Below are positions 7,400-15,684 of a stretch of 64,000 bases of DNA, one piece after another. Location: NCBI GenBank assembly GCA_964594635.1, contig CAZQMV010000005.1:158990-222989 (forward strand), written 5' to 3'. Below the pieces are notes generated by a model. That model searched no databases. It saw only the letters and a program-made list of their open reading frames with translations, and was not told the DNA's origin. The translations under genes and the position numbers were made by a program. This DNA is from Berkiella sp964594635 (GTDB lineage Bacteria > Pseudomonadota > Gammaproteobacteria > Berkiellales > Berkiellaceae). Each line of letters opens with the position of its first letter. The stretch's first letter is position 1.

Positions 7400-9259
7400 T
7401 TAATTTACTTCGTTCTCAATCAAATTGTTATTGGCATAGCGCGCAAATTCAGAGGTCAGTGCTAAAGCGCGTTTCTTCTCTTTAGGCGATGTATGCCATA
7501 ACATTTGAGCTAAGAAATCTTCCATTTGCTCAACACGGTGGTCAGCTGAAATACTAAACCATGCATATCCTTGTGGAACATCGCGTTTTGTACCCAAGCC
7601 TTCGACATACATTTGAGCGATAAGATACTGCGCATACTCTGCTCTTTCTTTAGCCGCTTTCTTAAACCAATGCAGCGCCGTATTTTTGCTCATGCGCACA
7701 CCTTGGCCGTTATAGTACATCATGCCAATATTGTATTGCGCCAACGCAAAACGCTTAGCAGCCGCTTGTCTAAAATAATGCATCGCTAAACGATAATTTT
7801 GTTCAACTTCTTTGCCACGATAATAAATTTCACCCAATTCATTTTGCGCGACAGCGTAACCTTGCTTCGCAGATTCTTCAAACCACTTAATGGCTTCAGG
7901 GATATCTTTGTCTAAGCCAATGCCTAAATGGTAAAGTCTGCCCACATCGTATTTAGCAACAGCATTGCCACTGGTTTTATTGGCTTGATCATGCCAATAA
8001 ACAGATTGTTCTAATGAATAAGGTGTACCAATACCACGTAAATAAAGCACACTTAACATGTATTTGGCATAAGGATCGCTATGGGTCGCAGCTTTACAAT
8101 AATGTATAAACGCTAACTGTGGCGTGCGGTAATATCCACGTCCAATTAAATAATGATCGGCCAAGCGCACATGGGCTTGCACAACATGATTATCAGCCGC
8201 AATTTGATACCAATAATTAGCAATCACATAATCAATTTCTACACCGGTGCCTGTTGAATAAAACTCACCCAAGCGAAAAGCGGCATAGGGATAGTCAAGA
8301 TCTGCGGCGACTCGATACCAATAAAAGGCTTTTGGGTAATCTTTTTCGACGCAATCACCAATTTCATACATAACGCCTAAATTAAATGCACCCAGTGCCG
8401 AACCGCTATCTGCAGCAGTTTGGAACATTTGCAGCGCGATGGTTTTATCTTGTCTCACCCCACGTCCCGTGAGGTAGAGTTCACCAATTTCAGCGGTTGC
8501 ATCAGAATACCCTGCTTGCGACGCTTCTTGATAAAGCTGCAAAGCTTTGCGGTAGTTTCGGCCAACGGCATCGCTGGTCGCATAAAGATGCGCCATGTAA
8601 AATTTACCTTCAGCAGAACCTGTCGCTGCGGCGCGACGATAGTTATCCATCGCTTGTAATGGTGAACCACGACTTTCAGACATTTGCCCTAAACGAATCA
8701 TGGCATCAATGTTGCCTTGATCTGCTGCACGCCTATACCAATTTTCTGCACATTCAAAGCTCTTTTGCACGCCTCGGCCATAACGATACAAATCACCCAT
8801 CATCAACTGAGAACTAACAAGACCCTGTTCAGCAGAAAGCGCAAACCAAGCTGCAGAGACTTCGTCATTTTGGGCAACACCATTACCGTAGTAATACATT
8901 TCACCCAAACGGCCTTGTGCGAATTTATTGTTTTCTTTAGCTGCGCGTTCAAAAATCTTAGCGGCTTTTGCTAAAGCTTCAGGTGTGCCTTCTTTGTAAT
9001 ATTGTTCGCCTTTGACGTATAAACCTTCAGCACCAGGGGGTAAAAAATATTCTTTGCCCCAGAACCATCTTTTACGCCACATACTGCCTTTGTCTTCACT
9101 CGGTTGCTCCCAAAACCAAACTCTCTTGGCGGGAGCGCTAGCGACAACCTGCTGCTCTGTTAATTGTGCTGGGTTATTTTGTTGTCCAAAAAGTTGGCAA
9201 CCACTGACCGTCAGCGTCAACAAGCATGTGGCTATGGTTTGGATTCTGCCTTTTAGCAT
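7400..9259 (-). CDS. Sel1-repeat lipoprotein
   Basis: 619-residue protein with a lipoprotein signal peptide (lipobox TVSGC, acylated Cys21) and a body made of about 13 Sel1/TPR-like repeats of about 36 residues, recognisable by A-x2-G-x-L-G-x-(M/L)-Y-x2-G-x-G-V units. Sel1 proteins are scaffolds for protein contacts; relatives in Legionella (EnhC, LpnE) act in host-cell entry and vacuole trafficking. I chose the ATG at 9259 over an upstream in-frame codon at 9307 because AAGGAA precedes it at good spacing and the signal peptide begins there. It starts 20 bp after the outer-membrane protein gene, suggesting one operon and envelope partners. Confidence 0.9.
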   Translation of the reverse strand: MLKGRIQTIATCLLTLTVSGCQLFGQQNNPAQLTEQQVVASAPAKRVWFWEQPSEDKGSMWRKRWFWGKEYFLPPGAEGLYVKGEQYYKEGTPEALAKAAKIFERAAKENNKFAQGRLGEMYYYGNGVAQNDEVSAAWFALSAEQGLVSSQLMMGDLYRYGRGVQKSFECAENWYRRAADQGNIDAMIRLGQMSESRGSPLQAMDNYRRAAATGSAEGKFYMAHLYATSDAVGRNYRKALQLYQEASQAGYSDATAEIGELYLTGRGVRQDKTIALQMFQTAADSGSALGAFNLGVMYEIGDCVEKDYPKAFYWYRVAADLDYPYAAFRLGEFYSTGTGVEIDYVIANYWYQIAADNHVVQAHVRLADHYLIGRGYYRTPQLAFIHYCKAATHSDPYAKYMLSVLYLRGIGTPYSLEQSVYWHDQANKTSGNAVAKYDVGRLYHLGIGLDKDIPEAIKWFEESAKQGYAVAQNELGEIYYRGKEVEQNYRLAMHYFRQAAAKRFALAQYNIGMMYYNGQGVRMSKNTALHWFKKAAKERAEYAQYLIAQMYVEGLGTKRDVPQGYAWFSISADHRVEQMEDFLAQMLWHTSPKEKKRALALTSEFARYANNNLIENEVN

Positions 9260-9279
9260 GATGCTGTTCCTTAGCCTCA

Positions 9280-10134
9280 CTAAATTTGATAGGTCAAACC
9301 GACCCATAAGCCCGTTGATGTTAATTCATTAGATTGAAACTGTAATCCAAGTACGGGACCATATTTGGTTTTGCCCCAAGATACAAAGCGATAAGTCATA
9401 TCAAATAAGAGACAAGGGATAACTTGATAACGCGCACCAATTCCTAACATCCCTGCTGCGGGGGTTTGATGGGCCGAAGCACTTTCAACCGGTGCACCGG
9501 TTGCATCATAAGCGGTGGTATTGGTGTTATTGAGTGCAACCCCAGCGCCTGCATCTAAATGGATTTGTAAGCGGCGTGGGTAAATACAAATAAAATGCGG
9601 AATAATATATTGCACGTTGAATAGTACGGCATAAGAAGTTAACTCTGCTAAAGCGGAGCCATCTTGACCAACGAACATGGGGTTAGCATAGTATTTGAGC
9701 TTTTTAGCAAGCAACGCTTCCATTTCAGCGCCCCAATTCTCCCATACTTTACCGCCTGCAAAACCAATTTGGTAAAGGTTATCGGTGAAATTGGGCGTGG
9801 CTATTTGTAAAGCATCTAAAGGATATGTCGAATTATTGTTAAGTTTATTCAGCTTGACGCGAGGATGGCCAACGAGCACTCGAAGATACCAACGTTCAGT
9901 GATTCGCGTTCTTTGCACGCTGGATAGGAAGGCTAAGTCTTCTGCACTTAATGATTCTGTGCCCTCAGCTGCATTTCTGAAGGGGCGGGTCACACCATTA
10001 CCATAATAACCACCCTCAACATCCTCATCCATGACATCAAAGGTCGCAAAGCTGGGAGCGCTATAACCACAGATAACGGCTAGTGCTAAAGCATATGCCG
10101 CTTTAAGGGAACCTTTAAGTTTGTTATTAAACAT
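9280..10134 (-). CDS. Outer-membrane beta-barrel protein, unknown family
   Basis: 284-residue protein with a signal peptide of about 30 residues ending APSFA, then alternating amphipathic strands rich in Gly and aromatics and a C-terminal strand ending WVGLTYQI. The final residue is Ile rather than the classic Phe. It differs from the four barrels at 43-46 kb. The start is the ATG at 10134, preceded by AGGAAAAGG; the frame extends to a TTG at 10152 without support. It lies directly upstream of the Sel1 lipoprotein, so the two may form an envelope complex (inference). Confidence 0.75.
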   Translation of the reverse strand: MFNNKLKGSLKAAYALALAVICGYSAPSFATFDVMDEDVEGGYYGNGVTRPFRNAAEGTESLSAEDLAFLSSVQRTRITERWYLRVLVGHPRVKLNKLNNNSTYPLDALQIATPNFTDNLYQIGFAGGKVWENWGAEMEALLAKKLKYYANPMFVGQDGSALAELTSYAVLFNVQYIIPHFICIYPRRLQIHLDAGAGVALNNTNTTAYDATGAPVESASAHQTPAAGMLGIGARYQVIPCLLFDMTYRFVSWGKTKYGPVLGLQFQSNELTSTGLWVGLTYQI

Positions 10135-10218
10135 ACCTTTTCCTAATCCCAATGCAAAAATCCATGTTGTTAAGCCTCATCAGATAACTTATCGGCTTAT
10201 GCAATCAACTGTCAAACC

Positions 10219-10521
10219 TTAATGCTCTTGGTGCGTTAAAGCTGCTTCATTTACTCGCTCACGAAGTTCTTTTCCTGGCTTGAAATGGGGAGCATATTTT
10301 CCTTCTGTCACCACATACTCACCTGTCTTAGGATTGCGTGCTGTGCGAGGAGGACGATAGCGTAAAGCAAAACTGCCAAACCCACGGATCTCAATTCTGA
10401 CACCGTTATCCAAAGCAGTTGCCATTTGCTCAAATATTTCTTTGACACCTTGCTCAATTAACCGCACAGGAATATGGGGTTGTTTTGTTGCCAAAATGTC
10501 GATCAATTCCGCTCTTGTCAT
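10219..10521 (-). CDS. ihfB: Integration host factor subunit beta
   Basis: 100-residue DNA-bending protein of the HU/IHF family; with IhfA it forms the heterodimer that bends DNA at specific sites in replication, recombination and transcription. Beta-subunit landmarks are the N terminus MTRAELIDILATKQPHIPV, the EIRGFGSF turn, the DNA-arm block RPPRTARNPKTGE and the tail PHFKPGKELRERV. Divergent from rpoS across 215 bp that must hold both promoters. Confidence 0.95.
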   Translation of the reverse strand: MTRAELIDILATKQPHIPVRLIEQGVKEIFEQMATALDNGVRIEIRGFGSFALRYRPPRTARNPKTGEYVVTEGKYAPHFKPGKELRERVNEAALTHQEH

Positions 10522-10736
10522 TTTTCTAACCTTTCACTTGAAAACAAATCAGAGGGACGAAGCGCATTTCATTGTAACACCCTTAGCCCTACCCAGTTCA
10601 ACTGCCAGACTCTTTTACAGTTTTGATTATTGGCCAAGGTTGGATTTTAAATAGTCTATTGATTTTTATCATAAAAAAAATATCGGCACTCAAAATGCAT
10701 AGGAGTTATGAAACAATCTGCAAAGAGGAAATAACC

Positions 10737-11732
10737 ATGAAATATACTTGGAACGGCCCAATCGATTTCGCTTATGAAGAAATTGAAGAAAAAAGTAATC
10801 CAACAGACCAAGACATCGTTGAAGAAGAAGCACCTGAAATTGAAGCCAGCGCAATTGAAGAGCTCATTATTGAAGAAGAGGTCGAAACACCCTCTCAAGC
10901 CGATGTTGATCCGACTCAAATCTACTTACGCGAAATTGGTGCCTCTCCTTTACTTAGCGCACAAGAAGAAATTCACTATGCACGGCTTGCACAATTAAAC
11001 GATCTCAAAGCCAGAAATCATATGATTAAATGCAATTTGCGCCTCGTGGTCAAAATTGCCCGTCGCTACCTCAACCGTGGTTTGTCATTGCTCGATTTGA
11101 TTGAAGAAGGCAACTTAGGCCTCATTCGCGCGGTAGAAAAATTTGATCCTGAAAGAGGCTTTCGCTTCTCAACCTATGCAACCTGGTGGATCAGACAAAA
11201 TATTGAGCGTGCGCTCATGAACCAAACGCGTACTATCCGCCTACCTATTCATGTGATTAAGGAATTAAACTCTTACTTGCGTAAAGCACGAGAGATTTCA
11301 CAAACATTAGAAAACGAACCTACTTATGAAGACATCGCAAAAGCGTTGAATATTTCACCCGATGATGTCAATAAACTGATGCGCCTGAATGAAAAAACGC
11401 TCTCTTTAGATACACCGATGGGTGAAGAATCTGAAAAACCTTTACTCGAAGCACTAGCCGATAATGCATCTGAAGAACCTGCTGAAGAACTTGAAAATGC
11501 GAATCTTTACAACCGTCTCAATGCTTGCTTACAAAGTTTGAATGAAAAACAACGCTCCATTTTAGCACAACGCTTTGGGCTGTATGGTCACGAAGAAGCA
11601 ACCCTTGAGGAAGTTGGACAAAAAGTGGGCCTTACTCGTGAACGGGTTCGACAAATTCAGGTTGAAGCATTGAAGCAATTAAGACAAGTTTTAGAGGTTC
11701 AGGGAGTTGGATCAGAGATTCTTTTTAACTAA
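10737..11732 (+). CDS. rpoS: RNA polymerase sigma factor RpoS
   Basis: Stationary-phase/general stress sigma factor. 331 residues, as in E. coli (330). Order: acidic N-terminal region 1.1 (1-55), region 1.2 (DPTQIYLREIGASPLLSAQE), region 2 (NLRLVVKIARRYLNRG, then STYATWWIRQNIERA), region 3, and region 4 with the helix-turn-helix (ATLEEVGQKVGLTRERVRQI). The ATG at 10737 has AGAGGAA at good spacing; the frame is open from 10623 but the extra residues are not family-like. In Legionella and Coxiella RpoS governs the transmissive or small-cell form. A structured intergenic element follows the stop codon. Confidence 0.95.
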   Translation: MKYTWNGPIDFAYEEIEEKSNPTDQDIVEEEAPEIEASAIEELIIEEEVETPSQADVDPTQIYLREIGASPLLSAQEEIHYARLAQLNDLKARNHMIKCNLRLVVKIARRYLNRGLSLLDLIEEGNLGLIRAVEKFDPERGFRFSTYATWWIRQNIERALMNQTRTIRLPIHVIKELNSYLRKAREISQTLENEPTYEDIAKALNISPDDVNKLMRLNEKTLSLDTPMGEESEKPLLEALADNASEEPAEELENANLYNRLNACLQSLNEKQRSILAQRFGLYGHEEATLEEVGQKVGLTRERVRQIQVEALKQLRQVLEVQGVGSEILFN

Positions 11733-11741
11733 TTCTTCTTT

Positions 11742-11847
11742 GTAGAATTGCTTTATACATTGTTGACTACGCCACTTCGCCGCCCTCATGTACCTAAGTA
11801 CACTCGGTTGCGAAGCTGGCTTGTCGCCTCGTCTAAAACAATTCTAC
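11742..11847 (+). repeat. Structured intergenic element downstream of rpoS
   Basis: Three nested stems can be read in the plus strand: outer GTAGAATTG (11742-11750) with CAATTCTAC (11839-11847), middle GCCACTTCGC (11771-11780) with GCGAAGCTGGC (11810-11820), and apical TGTAC (11789-11793) with GTACA (11798-11802) around a CTAA loop. The core TCATGTA...TACACT recurs in the ptsP and 58-kb copies with other pairing bases. It begins 9 bases after the rpoS stop codon. A degraded repeat of its first 26 bases follows at 11865-11890. Confidence 0.7.
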
Positions 11848-11903
11848 TTCGAATAATAACATTGTGTAGAATGGTTTTGTGCTTTGTTAGCTGAAATGCT
11901 TTA

Positions 11904-12116
11904 CTAATGATGAACGCTGGCTAATACCAAACGTACGACACCATAAACCGTTAAAACAAAAATGGTCGTTAAGATAATACCGATAATAATAAAGTGCAGT
12001 GGATTACCTTTGGTAAAATCGCGTTCTCGTACTTTTGAACTTTGTACACCAAAGAAAGCAGCGAAAACACTCTTGGTGACTTGCCATAACGTCGGTTTTT
12101 TTTCATCGATTGGCAT
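11904..12116 (-). CDS. DUF2970 small membrane protein
   Basis: 70-residue protein matching the DUF2970 pattern: SVFAAFFGVQSSKVRERDF, then GNPLHFIIIGIILTTIFVLT with one C-terminal transmembrane helix (about residues 38-62). Function unknown; the family is common in gammaproteobacteria. The ATG at 12116 has AGGAG upstream; an in-frame extension to 12167 lacks family similarity. Confidence 0.85.
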   Translation of the reverse strand: MPIDEKKPTLWQVTKSVFAAFFGVQSSKVRERDFTKGNPLHFIIIGIILTTIFVLTVYGVVRLVLASVHH

Positions 12117-12200
12117 CGTGTATCTCCTGTATGCCTTGCACCAACGGGTGAAGGTCTTTAGAATCACCCCATCTTAATTTAAATATCATGGGGATCCCAG

Positions 12201-12425
12201 ATGACAAACGATCTTTTACAAAAATTAGAACAAAAAGTCGCTCATGCGGTTGAGGTCATTGAACTTCTACGCATGCAAATTGAAGAACTTGAAACAGAAA
12301 ACAGCACACTCAAAGCTGAACACGACAAATGGCGTAGAGATTTGGTTTCCTTGATCAAACGCTTTGATCAAATCGAAGAAAAAACCACCCAGGTTGTCCG
12401 CGAAGTCGAGTTTATGACAGTTTAA
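12201..12425 (+). CDS. ZapB-like coiled-coil protein (TIGR02449 type)
   Basis: 74 residues, almost entirely a heptad coiled coil (LEQKVAHAVEVIELLRMQIE, then ELETENSTLKAEHDKWR). It resembles the TIGR02449 group and the cell-division protein ZapB, which cross-links FtsZ-ring components through ZapA; zapA is present at 55.3 kb. Assignment rests on length and coiled-coil pattern, so function is tentative. Its last 14 bp overlap the convergent bufC. Confidence 0.7.
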   Translation: MTNDLLQKLEQKVAHAVEVIELLRMQIEELETENSTLKAEHDKWRRDLVSLIKRFDQIEEKTTQVVREVEFMTV

Positions 12426-13131
12426 AATTGACTAAATATTGCTGCTTAACAGAATCTGCAAACACACGAGGAATATCTAATAACGGGTATTCCTTATTGC
12501 AGTGTTGGCAAACAGCTTCGAATGTCATCCCCTCATTGAAATAAGTTAGCATTTTAAATGCTTCTACTGTTAACGGTGCGATACAGAGCGCCTGATTACG
12601 AACGTGCACCAGCAAATAGGCTTCACCTTCTCCCAAATCGACCGTTTGATCTCCCTCATAACTTGCTTGATTGACTTGCCAGATCGCTAAAATAGGATAG
12701 GGCGAATGAATGAGCGTACTATTTTGATATAACCCAAAGGTTAACTGGGATTGCTCTGCCATAGGGACTGCTGCGAGCGCCATTTGATCAAGCACGCAAA
12801 CGGATGGACCGTTAACCGCATAATGGCAAGCCCATTCAAGCTTAGCGACATCAGCTAAATAGCAAAGCTGATGCAAAGAAAATACTTGTGCAACATATTC
12901 TGGAAAACCTTCGCCATAATACGTGATGTCAGGTTGGGAATGCCTGGTCTTCGCAATATACCCCTTTGCTAACTGCCTAAAAAAATCATCACCCACCAAT
13001 CGACAACAAACCGGAAATGTCGCGCATAATACAGCAGCTAAGTTTCCTTGCATGCTCTTTTGATAGATCTGCAATGCATTATCCGCAAGAGACGGATCAT
13101 CTAATGCATTCAGGAATTGCTGCTGTAACAT
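12412..13131 (-). CDS. bufC: BufC-type protein (DUF2063), bufferin operon
   Basis: 239 residues. The N-terminal DUF2063 segment (about 1-95) is recognisable: LQQQFLNALDD, then ALQIYQKSMQGNLAAVLCAT and FPVCCRLVGDDFFRQLAKGY. In bufferin systems this protein partners the BufB oxidase, probably recognising the precursor peptide. It overlaps bufB by 35 bp, so the two are likely translationally coupled. The C-terminal half is less conserved. Confidence 0.85.
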   Translation of the reverse strand: MLQQQFLNALDDPSLADNALQIYQKSMQGNLAAVLCATFPVCCRLVGDDFFRQLAKGYIAKTRHSQPDITYYGEGFPEYVAQVFSLHQLCYLADVAKLEWACHYAVNGPSVCVLDQMALAAVPMAEQSQLTFGLYQNSTLIHSPYPILAIWQVNQASYEGDQTVDLGEGEAYLLVHVRNQALCIAPLTVEAFKMLTYFNEGMTFEAVCQHCNKEYPLLDIPRVFADSVKQQYLVNFKLS

Positions 13132-13954
13132 TTTGAGATTGATAATAACCCCCTGCTATATGCGCTTGTGATAAAAGAGTTGCAAAGGGGGGAATGTCGG
13201 TATCCCATTCTATTAGCGCAGGTTTATGTCCCACAATCTGCAACGCTTTTGCAAAACAATCCCAAACCGCATCGCTCACAACTTGATCATGCGTATCCAG
13301 TAAATGGGTTGCCTTTTTTTGATGTCCTGCTAGATGAAATTGCTTCACCCGCTCTTTAGGAAGAGCCTTTAAATAACGTTCAAAACAAAAATGATGATTG
13401 CTCGCATTAATATAAAGATTGTTGATATCGAGCAAAATATCACAATCAGCATGATGCGCCACTTCACTTAAAAATTCCCATTCCGTGATCTCAGATTCTT
13501 TGAAATCAAGATAACGGGAAACATTTTCTAATAAAATACGCTGGCCTAAAAAGTCCTGCACCATCATGATCCGTGACACAACATGTTTTATAACGGCCTC
13601 ATGATGAGGCAAAGGGAACAACTCAGGCAAATAGCGTCCATCGACTGAAGTCCAACACAGGTGATCTGACACCCAAGCTGGCTCTATTTGATGAATCAGT
13701 TTTTTTAACTGCCTAAGGTAATTCTCATTCAGCGGATCTGCTCCGCCAATCGATAAGCTAACACCATGCAAGGTCAATGGGTAATGCTGTCGAATAGCTA
13801 ATAAATAAGATAAAGGGATTGCTTTATCACCCATATAGTTTTCAGTGATCGCCTCAAACCAAGCCACTTTCGGTAATTCTGACAAAATAGTATGGTAGTG
13901 AGGTGCGCGCAAGCCAATGCCTGCGCCTTCGATGATAGGCTGTTTAAAAACCAC
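13097..13954 (-). CDS. bufB: BufB multinuclear non-heme iron oxidase (DUF692/MNIO)
   Basis: 285-residue TIM-barrel enzyme of the MNIO family, which modifies precursor-peptide cysteines (thiooxazole formation in bufferins). Likely metal ligands are in place: H63 (LHGVSLSIGG), H98 (SDHLCW), E143 (LLENVSRYL), N178 and neighbours (LLDINNLYINASNH), H207/H211 (FHLAGH) and D220/H222. The start is a GTG at 13954 that shares one base with the bufA stop codon, so the genes are coupled. Its substrate should be the BufA peptide just upstream. Confidence 0.92.
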   Translation of the reverse strand: MVFKQPIIEGAGIGLRAPHYHTILSELPKVAWFEAITENYMGDKAIPLSYLLAIRQHYPLTLHGVSLSIGGADPLNENYLRQLKKLIHQIEPAWVSDHLCWTSVDGRYLPELFPLPHHEAVIKHVVSRIMMVQDFLGQRILLENVSRYLDFKESEITEWEFLSEVAHHADCDILLDINNLYINASNHHFCFERYLKALPKERVKQFHLAGHQKKATHLLDTHDQVVSDAVWDCFAKALQIVGHKPALIEWDTDIPPFATLLSQAHIAGGYYQSQNVTAAIPECIR

Positions 13955-14214
13955 TATTTCGTTTTTCCACCAACAATTTTTTCACAAGTGCCCTTAGGTA
14001 AGTAAAGCCAATCATTTGGTTCACTGTCTTTTACCGATTGCGTTGCACAAGCATGACTATCGGCGCCACAGTCATTTAAACCTGCTTTAACAATCCCATA
14101 ACATTTTTCAAGACCTTCTTTATTTACTTTGGGTGACGAAGCTGCATGACTGCTAGCTACCCCTAATACTAAGGCTGCACTCAATGCTGACTGAATAATT
14201 ACTTTGGGATCCAT
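13954..14214 (-). CDS. bufA: BufA1 bufferin precursor peptide (DUF2282)
   Basis: 86-residue precursor with an N-terminal signal peptide (ALSAALVLGVASSHA, cleavage near residue 24) and four cysteines at 38, 49, 56 and 77 in the family pattern KCYGIVKAG...NDC...HAC...PKGTCEKIVGG. Bufferins are exported, post-translationally modified peptides that bind copper in the periplasm; BufB and BufC act on the Cys residues. The start has AGGAGAAAGG upstream. The gene diverges from coq7, with only about 60 bp between the start codons. Confidence 0.93.
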   Translation of the reverse strand: MDPKVIIQSALSAALVLGVASSHAASSPKVNKEGLEKCYGIVKAGLNDCGADSHACATQSVKDSEPNDWLYLPKGTCEKIVGGKTK

Positions 14215-14275
14215 GTACCTTTCTCCTCTCTTAATCGCTATAATCGCTTTATCAATACTTCACTACATCGATACT

Positions 14276-14914
14276 ATGCGAAATTATTCTTGGTCTGACA
14301 AGGTGGTGAGCAGCTTACTTTCATGCATGCGCACACTACACCCTAAACCAGCACCGGTAAAAAGGGAAAGCCCAGCTGTATTGTTAGCTGAGCCTCTTCT
14401 TAACCTTAAAGAAATGCAACTCAGTGCCAGTCTCATGCGCATTAACCATACGGGTGAAGTGTGTGCTCAAGCGCTCTATCTTGGACAAAGCCTGGTTACT
14501 CAAAATCCCAGCTTAAAAAAGCTTTTTAATGACGCAGCCCTCGAAGAAGCCGATCATTTACATTGGTGCGAAACCCGATTAGCGGAACTTTCAAGCCATA
14601 CCAGCTATCTCAACCCACTCTGGTTTACTGGATCTTTATTGATTGGCACTTGTGCAGGTCTTTTAGGCAACCGCTTTAGTTTAGGTTTCTTAGCCGAAAC
14701 AGAAAACCAAGTTTTTGCGCATTTGGCATCTCATCTTGAAAAACTCCCCAAAACAGACACCAAAAGCCGTAAGATTGTCAAAACCATGCAAGAAGAAGAA
14801 GCCGTTCACGCCAGAACAGCAATAGAGCAAGGTGGAAGTGAGTTACCTCTGCCGGTTAAAGAAGGGATGCGCTTTATGGCAAAGATCATGACCAACCTAG
14901 CGGCTGTGCTGTAA
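14276..14914 (+). CDS. coq7: Ubiquinone biosynthesis hydroxylase Coq7
   Basis: Di-iron, O2-dependent hydroxylase of the penultimate step of ubiquinone synthesis. 212 residues. Ligand motifs: E in HTGEVCAQALY, ExxH in LEEADHLHWCE, E in AETENQ and EExxxH in QEEEAVHA. The ATG at 14276 gives the usual MRNYS-type start; the frame is open from 14204, but that extension is hydrophobic, overlaps bufA and is not family-like. A consensus-like TATAAT at 14239-14244 could be the -10 box, though no good -35 box is seen. With ubiH and ubiI at 50.9-53.2 kb, three ubiquinone hydroxylases occur in this window. Confidence 0.92.
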   Translation: MRNYSWSDKVVSSLLSCMRTLHPKPAPVKRESPAVLLAEPLLNLKEMQLSASLMRINHTGEVCAQALYLGQSLVTQNPSLKKLFNDAALEEADHLHWCETRLAELSSHTSYLNPLWFTGSLLIGTCAGLLGNRFSLGFLAETENQVFAHLASHLEKLPKTDTKSRKIVKTMQEEEAVHARTAIEQGGSELPLPVKEGMRFMAKIMTNLAAVL

Positions 14915-14980
14915 AAGCGAACAAGCTGCCTATTTACCCTCTTTAGATTTTAACGTTTTTAGCGATAAACGTTTATATTC

Positions 14981-15625
14981 ATGGGTAAATATTGGTTTAG
15001 CATTATGTTAAGAACACAGAGAGTCATCTTATGCGTTTTGCTCGGGTTTGGGTCATCCTCTTGTTTTGCAATGAAAGCAATGACAAATGATGAAATTCGC
15101 CAAGAAATCATGAAAGGCACTTTAAAAGATTATGAAAGTGGTGCCTGCCCTGCCGAATTTGTGATGAAACCAGACAGTCCTGTGCAAATTTCTGAATCAT
15201 CAGGTCAATCAGCTGGAGCAAGTACACAAAATTCCAGCAAAAGTGGTACAAGAGAATCCATGCTTGGAGTCAATTCTTGGTTTAATAGTGGCCCAGCATT
15301 CAGCATCGGTGGAGCAATAGGTCAAACGTCAGAAGAAAGCAGCTCTACTTTACGTTCACGAAGTGGTTCACAATCTGAATCTAAAAGTTACACTGAGTAC
15401 CCAGGAACCTGTACTTGTCCTTGCCCTTATAGTAAAGATCTCAAAGGGAAAGAGTGTGGCGATGCCAGTGTCTATTTTCAATATCCCGATGGCTCCCCCA
15501 ACAAAATTCCATGTTATCTAAGCGATATTCAAGATTGGCAGATCACGGAATATCGCCAACATTATGGGATTGCGTCACCAGAAGATCTCTATCAACCCTC
15601 TAAATCTTCTGCAAGCCCCAAATAA
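14981..15625 (+). CDS. Secreted Cys/Ser-rich protein, unknown function
   Basis: 214 residues with a signal peptide (h-region VILCVLLGFGSSSCFA); the start may be the ATG at 14981 or at 15005, neither with a clear ribosome binding site. After a conserved-looking NDEIRQEIMKG segment comes a low-complexity Ser/Gly/Gln stretch (about 65-135), then a Cys cluster: YPGTCTCPCPYSKDLKGKEC and IPCYLSDIQDW. A CxCPY...C...CY arrangement recalls a small family of secreted proteins whose role I do not know, here split by the Ser-rich insert. An efficient bidirectional terminator separates it from groEL. Confidence 0.7.
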   Translation: MGKYWFSIMLRTQRVILCVLLGFGSSSCFAMKAMTNDEIRQEIMKGTLKDYESGACPAEFVMKPDSPVQISESSGQSAGASTQNSSKSGTRESMLGVNSWFNSGPAFSIGGAIGQTSEESSSTLRSRSGSQSESKSYTEYPGTCTCPCPYSKDLKGKECGDASVYFQYPDGSPNKIPCYLSDIQDWQITEYRQHYGIASPEDLYQPSKSSASPK

Positions 15626-15633
15626 CACTTAAA

Positions 15634-15659
15634 AAAAACCCCGCTTTCGCGGGGTTTTT
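15634..15659. terminator. Bidirectional intrinsic terminator
   Basis: An uninterrupted stem of AAAAACCCCGC with GCGGGGTTTTT around a TTTC loop, with A-run and T-run on either side. It sits between the convergent secreted-protein gene (plus) and groEL (minus) and should terminate both. Confidence 0.92.
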
Positions 15660-15684
15660 AAATGTCGCTGCGCAAACGGGAACG

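Noticed and set aside
8420..8974. Several plus-strand ORFs within the Sel1 gene (8420-8659, 8497-8817, 8717-8974)
   Set aside because: Antisense shadows of a repeat-rich coding region.
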